In this document: in pieces, positions 6,549 to 13,617 of the stretch
Layout of the letters: each line of letters begins with the position of its first letter
Position numbering within the stretch: position 1 is the stretch's first letter
Source of the DNA: a virus
Reading direction: 5' to 3' (one strand)
Virus record (IMG/VR): IMGVR_UViG_3300048582_000136
Span: 1 to 64,000 of that record
DNA length: 64,000 bases
The notes under the pieces: model-generated
The model's database searches: none
Seen by the model: the letters and a program-made list of their open reading frames with translations, nothing else
Told to the model about the DNA's origin: nothing
Program-made: the position numbers and the translations under genes

Positions 6549-7681
6549 ACGCCCTTCCCGATTCCGTCGACAAGCTCTTCGACATCACCAAAGGCAAGCT
6601 TTTCTTCGAGAAGTGTGCAGGCTTCTTCGGACCCCTTCTCTGCCAGCTCGAGTTCCACTGGACCCGTGACATCAAGACGGCTGCCATCTCAGCAACCACC
6701 CTCTACTGGAACCCTGACTTCTTCTTGTCGATCGACCCCAAGACCAGGGTCACTGTCCTGGCTCACGAGATCAAGCACAACGCTGACCTCGATGGCGCCC
6801 GCATGGGTAACCGGGATCCGGAGATCTGGAACCATGCCGCTGACCACGCCATCAACCTCTTCCTGAAAGAGCATGGCTACTACATGGACGGGTTCCCCTA
6901 CCTCATGGACCCGAAATACAAGGGTTGGGCCAGGGAAGACATCTATGATGACCTGGTCAAGCAGCAGAAGAAAGGCAACAAGCCTTTTCCGCCCAATCCC
7001 TTGGGCAATGACATTCGTAAGATCTCACCCGAAGAGCTACCAGCAGCTATCGCCACAGTAGCGGCCGCGGTTCAAACAGCCCGCATGTCAGGGAAGCCCG
7101 GATCCATCCCTGGAGACACGCTTGTCACCCTCGACAAGTTTCTCTTCCCCAAGCTTCCCTGGAACGTGATCCTCTTCAACTACTTCAATGCCCTGGTCCA
7201 GGATGACCGCTCCTACATGCGTCCCAGCCGGCGCCATGAAGAGATCATCATGCCAGGCAACATGGGCCGCTCTGGCCTCGAGCACCTCGTCTACGCTCTC
7301 GATCTTTCTGGCTCTACCACCGACGAGATGGTGAACCAATCTAACAACGAAGTCCGTCACATCCAGGAAGACCTGATGCCTGAGAGGCTGACGATGGTCA
7401 CCTTCGACACCAAGATCATCGACGAGTTCCATTTCGAGCGTGGTGATTCCTACCCCCCACTCAAGGTTCATGGCCGAGGGGGCACCGCTCTCGAACCGGT
7501 CTACGCATATGCTAAGAAACACGAAGCTACCGCGTTGATCATTCTGACTGATCTATTGGTCAGGATTCCGCCTGATCCGGGAATACCAGTCGTGTTTGTA
7601 TGTGTGGACAACCCCTCAGCATCTGTGCCATATGGGGTTGTGGTTCACATGGATACGACCACCGGATCAACCCCGATCTGA
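6545..7681 (+). CDS. DUF2201/VWA-like metallopeptidase protein (N4 gp25-like)
   Basis: The N-terminal part has a zinc-protease motif HEIKH (residues 74-78) followed by conserved His-rich helices (NHAADHAINLFLKEHGYY), as in the DUF2201 putative metallopeptidase domain. The C-terminal part is VWA-like with the MIDAS-type segment DLSGS beginning at Asp253. Proteins of this kind pair with MoxR ATPases. Its partner ATPase lies one small gene upstream, and the arrangement matches N4 gp24/gp25. The His/Glu ligands and the MIDAS residues are intact, so both halves may be active. The substrate is unknown. Confidence 0.8.
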   Translation: MNALPDSVDKLFDITKGKLFFEKCAGFFGPLLCQLEFHWTRDIKTAAISATTLYWNPDFFLSIDPKTRVTVLAHEIKHNADLDGARMGNRDPEIWNHAADHAINLFLKEHGYYMDGFPYLMDPKYKGWAREDIYDDLVKQQKKGNKPFPPNPLGNDIRKISPEELPAAIATVAAAVQTARMSGKPGSIPGDTLVTLDKFLFPKLPWNVILFNYFNALVQDDRSYMRPSRRHEEIIMPGNMGRSGLEHLVYALDLSGSTTDEMVNQSNNEVRHIQEDLMPERLTMVTFDTKIIDEFHFERGDSYPPLKVHGRGGTALEPVYAYAKKHEATALIILTDLLVRIPPDPGIPVVFVCVDNPSASVPYGVVVHMDTTTGSTPI

Positions 7682-7703
7682 CCCACTTACCCTGCCTGAA
7701 CTT

Positions 7704-7727
7704 GGCTCCCCTTCGGGGGAGTCTTTT
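7704..7727 (+). terminator. Rho-independent terminator with UUCG loop
   Basis: CTCCCC (7706-7711) and GGGGAG (7716-7721) pair around a stable TTCG loop and are followed by TCTTTTCT. It sits about 25 bases after the VWA gene stop and ends the MoxR/VWA operon. Confidence 0.8.
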
Positions 7728-7751
7728 CTCGAATCACGAGTCTGCATACCC

Positions 7752-8198
7752 ATGATCATCAACCAAAGACACCTTATCGAGGTGCACCCCGTCTCCCCCA
7801 TGATGGCTGAGAAGCATAGGCTCCATGGGGTTTCCCATGGCCTCAGCGAAGCGGGCTACGACATCCGTATCAAGCAGGATGTCTGGCTCTTCCCCTTCAA
7901 GCGGTTCGCTCTCGCCTCTGCCATCGAGAAGTTCCGCATGCCCCACCATCTCGTGGGCATCGTGCATGACAAGTCCACCTGGGCTCGTCGTGGCCTCTCC
8001 GTCTTCAACACCGTCATCGAACCAGGTTGGAATGGCTTCCTGACCCTTGAGCTCGTCTACCACCGCTGGAAGCCTCTTCACATTCCAGCGGGCGCCGGCA
8101 TTGCCCAGGTCATCTTCCACCAGACCTCGAGCACGGCTGCCTACAACGGCAAATACCAGAACCAAGAGAACCGGCCGGTCAAGGCCATCACAGTTTGA
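7752..8198 (+). CDS. dcd: dCTP deaminase
   Basis: I use the ATG at 7752; the 148-residue protein fits the dCTP deaminase/dUTPase fold. Motifs include GLSEAGYDIRI (about residues 31-41), HDKSTWARRGL then VFNTVIEPGWNGFLTLEL (about 75-102, with the catalytic Glu in the last segment), and GAGIAQVIFH near residue 120. The enzyme converts dCTP to dUTP in the cytoplasm. With the phage dUTPase (9844-10308) and ThyX (8518-9483) it gives a complete dCTP to dTMP route. The family also has bifunctional dCTP-to-dUMP members, which I cannot exclude. The gene starts a new unit after the terminator at 7704. Confidence 0.85.
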   Translation: MIINQRHLIEVHPVSPMMAEKHRLHGVSHGLSEAGYDIRIKQDVWLFPFKRFALASAIEKFRMPHHLVGIVHDKSTWARRGLSVFNTVIEPGWNGFLTLELVYHRWKPLHIPAGAGIAQVIFHQTSSTAAYNGKYQNQENRPVKAITV

Positions 8199-8209
8199 GG
8201 AGTCCCTTC

Positions 8210-8521
8210 GTGCAGTTTCCCGACATGACCGTCAACGGCATCACCGTCTCTCAGGAGGCGCAAATCGCCGCCTTGAGGCTCTTCCTTCAGAACGACAGCC
8301 GTCGTGCTCTGAATCTGGAATGCTTCCTGGAGGACGTTGGTGTCCCTGCCTGGAACGGTCTCAAAGGAGACCGGATCACCCCGCTCTACGTTTCCCCCGA
8401 AGCCGCTGACCGGCTCCTCAAGAGAGCCAAAGAGGCCGGCATCATCACCTTCGATCAGCAGACCCAGCGTTGGGCCAATGACCACGCTGCCGAAGCCTTC
8501 CTGCAAGGAACCGCTGCATGA
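8210..8521 (+). CDS. Hypothetical protein, 103 aa
   Basis: I chose the GTG at 8210 because GAGGAG at 8197-8202 is correctly spaced for it; an ATG at 8225 is the alternative. The C-terminal half (YVSPEAADRLLKRAKEAGI then WANDHAAEAFL) is helical. It lies between dcd and thyX and overlaps thyX by ATGA. It may be a small partner of the nucleotide enzymes, but no motif shows this. Confidence 0.55.
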   Translation: MQFPDMTVNGITVSQEAQIAALRLFLQNDSRRALNLECFLEDVGVPAWNGLKGDRITPLYVSPEAADRLLKRAKEAGIITFDQQTQRWANDHAAEAFLQGTAA

Positions 8522-9483
8522 CCAAGATCTACACCCATCCCGACCAGCCCCAGATGCAGGTCGAGGTCATCCTCGCCTCTCAGGGAACCAATGGTGCTCC
8601 CCCGATCTACACCCTGCGTCTGCGCTACCCTCGCATCATCCACGGCGAGATCATGACCCACCGGGTCTTCTCCCGCAACGCTCGCAGCTCTCGAGCTGTA
8701 CCGGTCAAGACCATGCTGAACGAGGTTCTCACTGTTCCCTTCGTGCCCTGGCACTGGGGCAAGAACCAGAGCGGTATGCAGGCAGCAGAAGAGTGTAACG
8801 AATTGGTCAACCCGATGCCCATGATGAGGGCAGCCGTCTACGACGCCTATGAGCTGCCTTATAATCTGACGCGAAAACAGGCTTGGCTTCACGCTCGCAA
8901 CCATGCTGTGGCAACTGCCGAAGCTCTCATGGAAGCTGGCTACCACAAGCAGATCCCAAACCGATTATTGGAGCCCTTCTCCTGGATCGACACTCTGATC
9001 ACCTCGACCAACTGGGCAAACTTCCTGCACCTGCGTGACCACAAGGATGCAGAACCTCACCTGCAGGATCTGGCTCGACTGGTGAAGCAGGCTCTCAAAG
9101 AGGCTGTGATCCAAAACTTGGATGAAGATCAGTGGCACTGGCCCTACATCACCGCTGCAGATGTCTATCATGGCAAAGACATCTGTCTCACCAAGGATGA
9201 GTTCGATCTTCTGATGTGCCAACTCTCAGCTGCTCGTTGCGCTCGTATCTCCTACAAGCCCTTCGACGGGGATGCCTCCTATGAGCGAGAGCTGGAACGC
9301 TACAACCAGCTCGTGACCTCTGAGCGTGTCCATGCCTCCCCCTTGGAGCATCAGGCTCAGGTGGATACATCTTGGGACGATGAAGTTAGAAATGAAGGTG
9401 GGTGGGAGCATCCACATCTCTCCGGTAACTTCGCCCCTGGATGGATCCAATTTAGAAAGCTCATCCCCGGTGAGGCTGTATAG
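8518..9483 (+). CDS. thyX: Flavin-dependent thymidylate synthase ThyX
   Basis: The ThyX signature region is at about residues 44-60 (THRVFSRNARSSRAVPV), a variant of RHRxxSxNxxSxR. Downstream are conserved helices with HARNHAVATAEALMEAG (about 124-140) and a C-terminal RISY...SPLEHQAQ segment. The 321-residue length is at the long end for the family, as in several phage ThyX proteins. It methylates dUMP to dTMP using FAD, NADPH and methylene-tetrahydrofolate. The first Arg of the classic RHR is Thr here. It overlaps the upstream gene by ATGA, and a hairpin spans its stop codon (9469-9490). Confidence 0.85.
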   Translation: MTKIYTHPDQPQMQVEVILASQGTNGAPPIYTLRLRYPRIIHGEIMTHRVFSRNARSSRAVPVKTMLNEVLTVPFVPWHWGKNQSGMQAAEECNELVNPMPMMRAAVYDAYELPYNLTRKQAWLHARNHAVATAEALMEAGYHKQIPNRLLEPFSWIDTLITSTNWANFLHLRDHKDAEPHLQDLARLVKQALKEAVIQNLDEDQWHWPYITAADVYHGKDICLTKDEFDLLMCQLSAARCARISYKPFDGDASYERELERYNQLVTSERVHASPLEHQAQVDTSWDDEVRNEGGWEHPHLSGNFAPGWIQFRKLIPGEAV

Positions 9484-9490
9484 CCTCACC
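9469..9490 (+). terminator. Perfect hairpin across the thyX stop codon
   Basis: GGTGAGGCT (9469-9477) and AGCCTCACC (9482-9490) form a 9-bp stem with a 4-nt loop; the TAG stop lies in the loop and stem. No U-run follows, so termination would be factor-assisted, or the hairpin may act as an mRNA 3'-end stabiliser. Confidence 0.45.
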
Positions 9491-9518
9491 AACCCAATCC
9501 CTCACACCGAGAGTCACC

Positions 9519-9842
9519 ATGCTTCCCACCGTCACCGACGCCAGTTTTGGCGCGCAAGTCCTTCATGCCGAGCTCCCCGTTCTGGTCAAATTCACCGCTT
9601 CATGGTGCCAGCCCTGCAAGACCATGACCGATATCCTTCGGGACTTCATTCCCGAAATGGGCAACCATGTCCGCTTCGTTGAAGTCGACATAGAGGCCAA
9701 TCCCGAGCTCTCGAACCTCTACCAGGTCCGCAGCCTGCCGACCCTGGTGCTCTTCAAGAAGGGTGCTCCGATCGCCAACATCACCGGCCTCTCTCCGAAG
9801 CCGAAGATCCGTTCCTGGATCATCAACCAGCTGGGACTCTGA
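9519..9842 (+). CDS. Thioredoxin
   Basis: A 107-residue protein with FTASWCQPCKTM (about residues 26-37), the CxxC redox centre of the thioredoxin fold, and the conserved cis-Pro strand RSLPTLVLFKKG further on. The length is that of a minimal thioredoxin. It has no signal peptide, so it is cytoplasmic. Usual partners are ribonucleotide reductase or, in T7, the DNA polymerase. No reductase is in this window, so its partner may be outside it or from the host. It sits between thyX and the dUTPase gene. Confidence 0.9.
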   Translation: MLPTVTDASFGAQVLHAELPVLVKFTASWCQPCKTMTDILRDFIPEMGNHVRFVEVDIEANPELSNLYQVRSLPTLVLFKKGAPIANITGLSPKPKIRSWIINQLGL

Positions 9843-9843
9843 C

Positions 9844-10308
9844 ATGGGACTCCACCATCACCCCGAGGTTGGCGTTTACGTCAACATGATCCTCCTTCCC
9901 GGAGCCAAGGAGCCTGTCTACTCCACGGCTGGAGCAGCTGGAGCGGATCTCCATGCCTTCCTGCTCGATGGTCCCCTGGTCCTCGTCAGGGGCGCCAGAT
10001 ACCTGGTTCGCACCGGGATCAAGCTGGAGCTTCCCCCCGGTTACGAGGCGCAGATCCGCTCTCGCTCGGGCCTGGCATCCAACCACGGCATCCACGTATT
10101 CAATGGTCCTGGCACCATTGACGAGGACTTCCGCGGAGAAGTGCAGGTGCTCCTTCGCAACAGCTCCGGCAAGGACTACACGATCAAGAACGGGGACCGC
10201 ATTGCCCAGATGGTCATTGCCCCCGTCGTCAGAGGCCTTTTCCGGAACGTGACTCATCTCGTGCCCACCGATCGTGGCGCCGGGGGTTTTGGTTCTTCTG
10301 GGGTTTAA
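9844..10308 (+). CDS. dut: dUTPase (trimeric type)
   Basis: I use the ATG at 9844, one base after the thioredoxin stop. All five dUTPase motifs are visible in order: AGADLHAF, RSRSGLAS, GTIDEDFRGEVQV, NGDRIAQMVI and DRGAGGFGSSG at the C-terminus. The catalytic Asp in TID is present; the usual Tyr of motif 3 is Phe. It hydrolyses dUTP to dUMP and pyrophosphate, supplying ThyX and keeping uracil out of DNA. The 154 aa are the normal length. Confidence 0.92.
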   Translation: MGLHHHPEVGVYVNMILLPGAKEPVYSTAGAAGADLHAFLLDGPLVLVRGARYLVRTGIKLELPPGYEAQIRSRSGLASNHGIHVFNGPGTIDEDFRGEVQVLLRNSSGKDYTIKNGDRIAQMVIAPVVRGLFRNVTHLVPTDRGAGGFGSSGV

Positions 10309-10339
10309 CTCCCCTCCCATCTTCCACAGGAACAGCAAC

Positions 10340-10591
10340 ATGTCGCACTTCTTCAACCCTCTTGAGGGAACGGTCCTTCTACGCTCGAAGGGCCTCTACC
10401 AAGAAGCCAAGCTCTTCGAAAGTAAAGGGGTTCTCTATGCCCAGTTCGGCAAGGGCTTCTTGAAGCTCCTGAGCCACGAGCGCACCAGCATGGGCGCAGT
10501 CAACTGGACCGGCATCTCTGGAAACCTTCTGGTCTCCGAAGATCAAGGCTTCGTTCGCATGCTTTCCATCACCACACCCAAGGCCGCCTGA
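10340..10591 (+). CDS. Hypothetical protein, 83 aa
   Basis: The ATG at 10340 opens a small, beta-rich basic protein (VLLRSKGLYQEAKLFESKGVLYAQFGKGFLKLL). There is no known motif. It follows the dUTPase gene after 31 bases and precedes another small gene by two bases. The regular alternation of strands could suit a small nucleic-acid-binding barrel, which is speculative. Confidence 0.55.
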   Translation: MSHFFNPLEGTVLLRSKGLYQEAKLFESKGVLYAQFGKGFLKLLSHERTSMGAVNWTGISGNLLVSEDQGFVRMLSITTPKAA

Positions 10592-10593
10592 AA

Positions 10594-10848
10594 ATGCATG
10601 ATGAGAATACCAGTCCGGTGGCAAACGCTCTGCGAAAAGCGGGCTATGTCCCGCTTCCACGCCTCTGGATCAAGGCCGAAGACATGCCCAAGATCCACAA
10701 AATCGCCCACCAGCATCTCCCCGGTGTGCGAGACATCCGCAAAGCTTTCAACGACGACCAGTCGGCCTACAAAGACCAGCCGGCTCCTGATCCCATCTCG
10801 GATCGGGAAGCTGCCTGGGCGGCCTACGAGAAGATGCGAGGAGGGTGA
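10594..10848 (+). CDS. Hypothetical protein, 84 aa
   Basis: Starts at the ATG at 10594, two bases after the upstream stop. It combines short helices (SPVANALRKAGYVPLPRLWI, then DMPKIHKIAHQH) with an acidic, Pro-rich tail. It has no recognised domain. It is a member of a run of small middle genes with tight spacing (10340-11618). Confidence 0.55.
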   Translation: MHDENTSPVANALRKAGYVPLPRLWIKAEDMPKIHKIAHQHLPGVRDIRKAFNDDQSAYKDQPAPDPISDREAAWAAYEKMRGG

Positions 10849-10851
10849 GCC

Positions 10852-11325
10852 ATGGGTCACATCCCGAAGCTCTTGACTTTCGAGAAAGCAGCTGAAAACC
10901 CAAACCCCACGGAGGATGTGATGGGCGACCGCACCTACTGCAGTCTCTATTGCTACCGAGATACCCCCCTCACCGAAGAGGAAAGCGCCCGGCTTACCAA
11001 AGCTCTCAAAAACGAGCTCCCCTCGGAGATCGAAGACAACTTCGCCGGTTTCCACGAAATCAACTACGGCGAGATGCCTTCTGATATCGGGACGCCTCTC
11101 GAAGAGATGGGTATCTCCTTCTCGTGGTATCATGGCAACGGCGATAGCTACAATTCCGGAGTCTACATCTTCGATGCTCTGACCCAGGAAAGTGACAGCT
11201 TCAACACCATCGACTCGCAAATCGTCATCACTGTCGACTGCACCCCAGAAGAGCTCGAGCATGCTCGTTCCTGGTATCGTCGGTTCGAAGGCCGCACTCC
11301 CCTTGTGCTTCCGAAGCTGGACTGA
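10852..11325 (+). CDS. Hypothetical protein, 157 aa, with possible second start
   Basis: The ATG at 10852 follows GAGGAGGG (10839-10846). A second in-frame ATG at 10921 has its own strong site, GGAGGA at 10911-10916, and would give a 134-residue form starting MGDRTYCSLYCYRDTPLT. The region after 10921 looks like the folded domain: aromatic, with a central SFSWYHGNGDSYNSGVYIFD strand pair and VITVDCTPEEL. The first 23 residues look unstructured. It may be translated from both starts. Function unknown. Confidence 0.6.
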   Translation: MGHIPKLLTFEKAAENPNPTEDVMGDRTYCSLYCYRDTPLTEEESARLTKALKNELPSEIEDNFAGFHEINYGEMPSDIGTPLEEMGISFSWYHGNGDSYNSGVYIFDALTQESDSFNTIDSQIVITVDCTPEELEHARSWYRRFEGRTPLVLPKLD

Positions 11326-11327
11326 CC

Positions 11328-11618
11328 ATGTCGATCGATCCCGCCAAGCACACTTTCACCCCCGATCAGATAGATCTGGCAGAAGTCTTCATCGATGTGT
11401 TCCCGATGATCCGTGAACCTTCGGGAGACTCCCGTATGGTCCAGGGCCTCGAAGAGCCTGCCTTCTACGACGTCATGCTTCGGCCGCACGACTGGGACAT
11501 CACTCAGAACGAGCCCTACGGCGAGTGGGAAAACCTCACCCTGGGACAGGCCAACACCATCGTGGAAGCTCTCGAAGCATTGAACCCAGGCATCGAAGTG
11601 AACTGGGTAGAAAGCTAA
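11328..11618 (+). CDS. Hypothetical protein, 96 aa
   Basis: The ATG at 11328 lies two bases after the upstream stop. The protein is acidic with Asp/Glu spread along its length and a C-terminal helix (LTLGQANTIVEALEALNPG). No motif is recognised. It is the last gene before the unusual spacer with a tRNA fragment. Confidence 0.55.
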   Translation: MSIDPAKHTFTPDQIDLAEVFIDVFPMIREPSGDSRMVQGLEEPAFYDVMLRPHDWDITQNEPYGEWENLTLGQANTIVEALEALNPGIEVNWVES

Positions 11619-11643
11619 GATTCGGCATCCAATCAGCACCGAA

Positions 11644-11665
11644 GCGGAACCGGAACCGGTTCCGC
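11644..11665. repeat. Inverted repeat after the 11328-11618 gene
   Basis: GCGGAACC (11644-11651) pairs with GGTTCCGC (11658-11665) over a 6-nt loop; a 14-nt palindrome (CGGAACCGGTTCCG, 11651-11664) overlaps it. There is no U-run. It could be an operator or a transcript end structure. Confidence 0.45.
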
Positions 11666-11698
11666 ATCACACCTACACCAACTAAGTCATTGATTTTG

Positions 11699-11739
11699 TG
11701 GCGCACCCGACAGGATTCGAACCTGTGACCCCTGCCTTT
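11699..11739 (-). other. 3' fragment of a tRNA-Arg gene (candidate attachment site)
   Basis: Read on the minus strand, this segment gives AAGGCAG, a variable stretch GGGTC, the T arm ACAGG-TTCGAAT-CCTGT, a 3' acceptor strand CGGGTGC, the discriminator G and an encoded CCA. This is the 3' half of an alphaproteobacterial tRNA-Arg (CCG type, from memory of that gene). The anticodon, D arm and 5' acceptor strand (expected GCACCCG) are not found upstream, so it is not a complete tRNA. A tRNA 3' fragment of about 40 bases is typical of an attP core, but no integrase is seen in the window. Confidence 0.7.
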
Positions 11740-11899
11740 CGAGGAAGTAATCAAAGCCGTCCGCGGCCATGCCAAACGAGGCAAGGCGCCGGCCCTCTAC
11801 CGCAACCCCGACAACCCGCGCCAGACCTGGTCTGGCAAAGGAGAGGCACCTACCTGGTTCACCAAAGCCAAGAACCCGGAAGAGCTTCGGATCGACTGA
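11738..11899 (+). pseudogene. Headless H-NS-family C-terminal DNA-binding domain
   Basis: An open frame without a usual start encodes 53 residues ending in a TGA at 11897-11899. It contains YRNPDNPRQTWSGKG then PTWF, the classic DNA-binding signature of H-NS/HvrA-type nucleoid proteins. The frame is open only from 11729, just after a TGA, and the first possible start is a CTG at 11732 inside the tRNA fragment. The N-terminal oligomerisation part is missing. A good terminator follows, so the original gene unit ended here. It is probably a fragment whose 5' part was replaced by the tRNA-derived sequence. Confidence 0.7.
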
Positions 11900-11930
11900 T
11901 TCGATCCACACAAACCCCAGCACTACATCA

Positions 11931-11957
11931 GCCTCGGTTTTCCGGGGCTTTTTCTTT
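11931..11957 (+). terminator. Rho-independent terminator after the H-NS fragment
   Basis: GCCTCGG (11931-11937) pairs with CCGGGGC (11942-11948, one G-T pair) around a TTTT loop, followed by TTTTTCTTT. It is well formed and rightward. Confidence 0.8.
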
Positions 11958-11970
11958 GTCTGGTGGTTTC

Positions 11971-12015
11971 AGATCGACTAGATATTCTCGATCTATCAGC
12001 ACGAAAAAAGTGCTG
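11971..12015. promoter_or_regulatory. Two hairpins upstream of the helicase operon
   Basis: AGATCGA (11971-11977) pairs with TCGATCT (11988-11994) over a 10-nt loop, and CAGCAC (11997-12002) pairs with GTGCTG (12010-12015) over GAAAAAA. They lie between the terminator and the first replication gene and may be promoter or operator elements of that operon. The rest of 11619-12074, apart from the features listed separately, shows no gene. Confidence 0.4.
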
Positions 12016-12074
12016 GATTTCCCCGATCACAGACTGTTATCTGGCCGATGAAGAGCCAGAACTGAGGAAGAGCA

Positions 12075-12281
12075 ATGCCTGCTGACTTCGCTGATGAAGC
12101 ACAAGAGATCAACGAGACCTTCCTGGAACTCTCGCTCAAAAAAGTTCCCCGAACGGCCCCACCCTTGTCTGGTTTTTGCCTCCACTGCGAAGAACCGGTC
12201 ACCCAACGCCGCTACTGCGACAGCACCTGCCGTGAAGGTCATGAGGCCTCTCAACGTCACACTGCTCGTTTCGCCCCATAA
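12075..12281 (+). CDS. Small zinc-finger protein (TraR/DksA-like), 68 aa
   Basis: An acidic N-terminal helix (MPADFADEAQEINETFLELSL) is followed by a compact zinc finger: GFCLHCEEPV then RRYCDSTCREGHE, i.e. two CxxC-like pairs. This is the layout of short phage TraR/DksA-type proteins, which bind the secondary channel of RNA polymerase. The second pair is CDSTC rather than CxxC, as in some Zn-finger variants. GAGGAAGAG at 12063-12071 is its ribosome binding site. A role in host transcription control is an inference from the family. Confidence 0.55.
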   Translation: MPADFADEAQEINETFLELSLKKVPRTAPPLSGFCLHCEEPVTQRRYCDSTCREGHEASQRHTARFAP

Positions 12282-12295
12282 TTTGAAGGCCCCCC

Positions 12296-13594
12296 ATGCT
12301 CCTGAACCAAGGTCAAGAGGCAGCCGCTACGGCTGTCTTGCAGTTTCTCCTATCCAACGAAAAGGAATTCAACATCTCCGGTCCTGCCGGGGTGGGCAAG
12401 ACTTTCATGATGCAACACATCATGTCCACGGTTCTGCAATCTTACCAGGATGCCTGCACCCTGCTCGATCGGCCCGCCGTCGACTACCAGATCGCTCTCA
12501 CCGCCACCACCAACAAGGCGGCTGAAGTTCTCTCAGTATCCACCGGCTTTCCGGCTCAAACCATTCACAGCTTCCTCAAGCTGAAGGTCTACGACGACTA
12601 CAAGACTGGCCAGTCTAAGTGTGAACCTACCAAGGACTTTGGTGTTCACACTCGCAAGCTGATCTTCGTCGACGAAGCATCCATGGTGGACCGAGTCCTT
12701 CACGGCTACCTTCACAAAGGCACGGACTCCAGCTGCAAGATCATCTACCTCGGTGATCACTGTCAGCTGGCTCCAGTGATGGAAGACCTCTCCCTGGTCT
12801 ACAAGCAACCCAAACCCATCGCTCATCTCACCGAGCCAATGCGGAACGCTGGTCAGCCGGCCCTGGTCGACCTCTGCAGCCGTCTCCGCAATGTCGTCGA
12901 AACCGGTGTCTTCTTTCAACTGGATCAGGTTCCCGGAGTCGTCGAATACCTGACCCAGGAGCAAGCCGCTGCCTTCGTGGACAGCACCTTCCGGGTCGAA
13001 GATCCCAACAGCCGGATCCTCTGCTACACGAACAATAGGGTGAAAGAATACAACACCTACATCCGGCAGCTCAGAGGCCACCCCGACCACTTCTCCGTCG
13101 GAGAAATTCTCATCAACAACAGCGGTCTCGCTATCGGCAAGACCTTCCTGCGCGTGGAACAGGAGCTCGTCGTCCAGAGTGTCGACACCACCATCCACAG
13201 TGTCACAATCGACGAAGACGATTCCAATACCGTTCTCCATGTCTACACTATCGTGGCCGGCAACACCGCAGGCAGTCTCGGCATCACCCTTCATGTGCCA
13301 GCCGATCCTGACCACTTCAAAGAGCTGATGAAGCACTACGCCAGGCAGAAGAACTGGTCGCCTTACTACAAGCTCAAGAACAACTACCCAGACCTTCGGC
13401 CTCGGGATGCGGCCACTGTCTACAAGGCCCAGGGCAGCACCTATGACTCGGTGCTCCTGGATCTCACTGATATCGGCAAGTGCACCCAGAACGACCAGCT
13501 CGCCCGGATGCTCTACGTCGCCGTCTCCAGAGCCCGATCCAAGGTCTACCTCTATGGCTCTCTGCCTGCTCGGCTCTTTGCCAAGGCAGCCTGA
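12296..13594 (+). CDS. Dda-like SF1B DNA helicase
   Basis: Walker A is GPAGVGKT (residues 29-36) and Walker B is LIFVDEASM near residue 122. GDHCQLAPV follows as motif III, and the C-terminus has AATVYKAQGSTYDSVLLDL with LYVAVSRARSKVYLYG as motifs V and VI. This is the superfamily 1B (RecD/Dda) layout at the T4 Dda length. Such enzymes unwind 5' to 3' and help initiate and restart replication. It leads the replication block and fits the helicase (gp37 type) that precedes DNA polymerase in N4-like genomes. The spacing to the next gene is 23 bases. Confidence 0.88.
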   Translation: MLLNQGQEAAATAVLQFLLSNEKEFNISGPAGVGKTFMMQHIMSTVLQSYQDACTLLDRPAVDYQIALTATTNKAAEVLSVSTGFPAQTIHSFLKLKVYDDYKTGQSKCEPTKDFGVHTRKLIFVDEASMVDRVLHGYLHKGTDSSCKIIYLGDHCQLAPVMEDLSLVYKQPKPIAHLTEPMRNAGQPALVDLCSRLRNVVETGVFFQLDQVPGVVEYLTQEQAAAFVDSTFRVEDPNSRILCYTNNRVKEYNTYIRQLRGHPDHFSVGEILINNSGLAIGKTFLRVEQELVVQSVDTTIHSVTIDEDDSNTVLHVYTIVAGNTAGSLGITLHVPADPDHFKELMKHYARQKNWSPYYKLKNNYPDLRPRDAATVYKAQGSTYDSVLLDLTDIGKCTQNDQLARMLYVAVSRARSKVYLYGSLPARLFAKAA

Positions 13595-13617
13595 CCTTTC
13601 ATCAAAGGAACGCCCCC

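Noticed and set aside
7752-10308. Genome with thymine replaced by uracil, or with 2-aminoadenine
   Set aside because: A dUTPase with intact motifs and a ThyX are both present, which argues against uracil DNA; no PurZ-like gene is seen for 2-aminoadenine.
11690-11800. A complete tRNA gene on the minus strand
   Set aside because: Only the T arm, 3' acceptor strand and CCA are present. No matching 5' acceptor GCACCCG, D arm or anticodon stem was found within 100-250 bases upstream, so an intron-split tRNA is also not supported.
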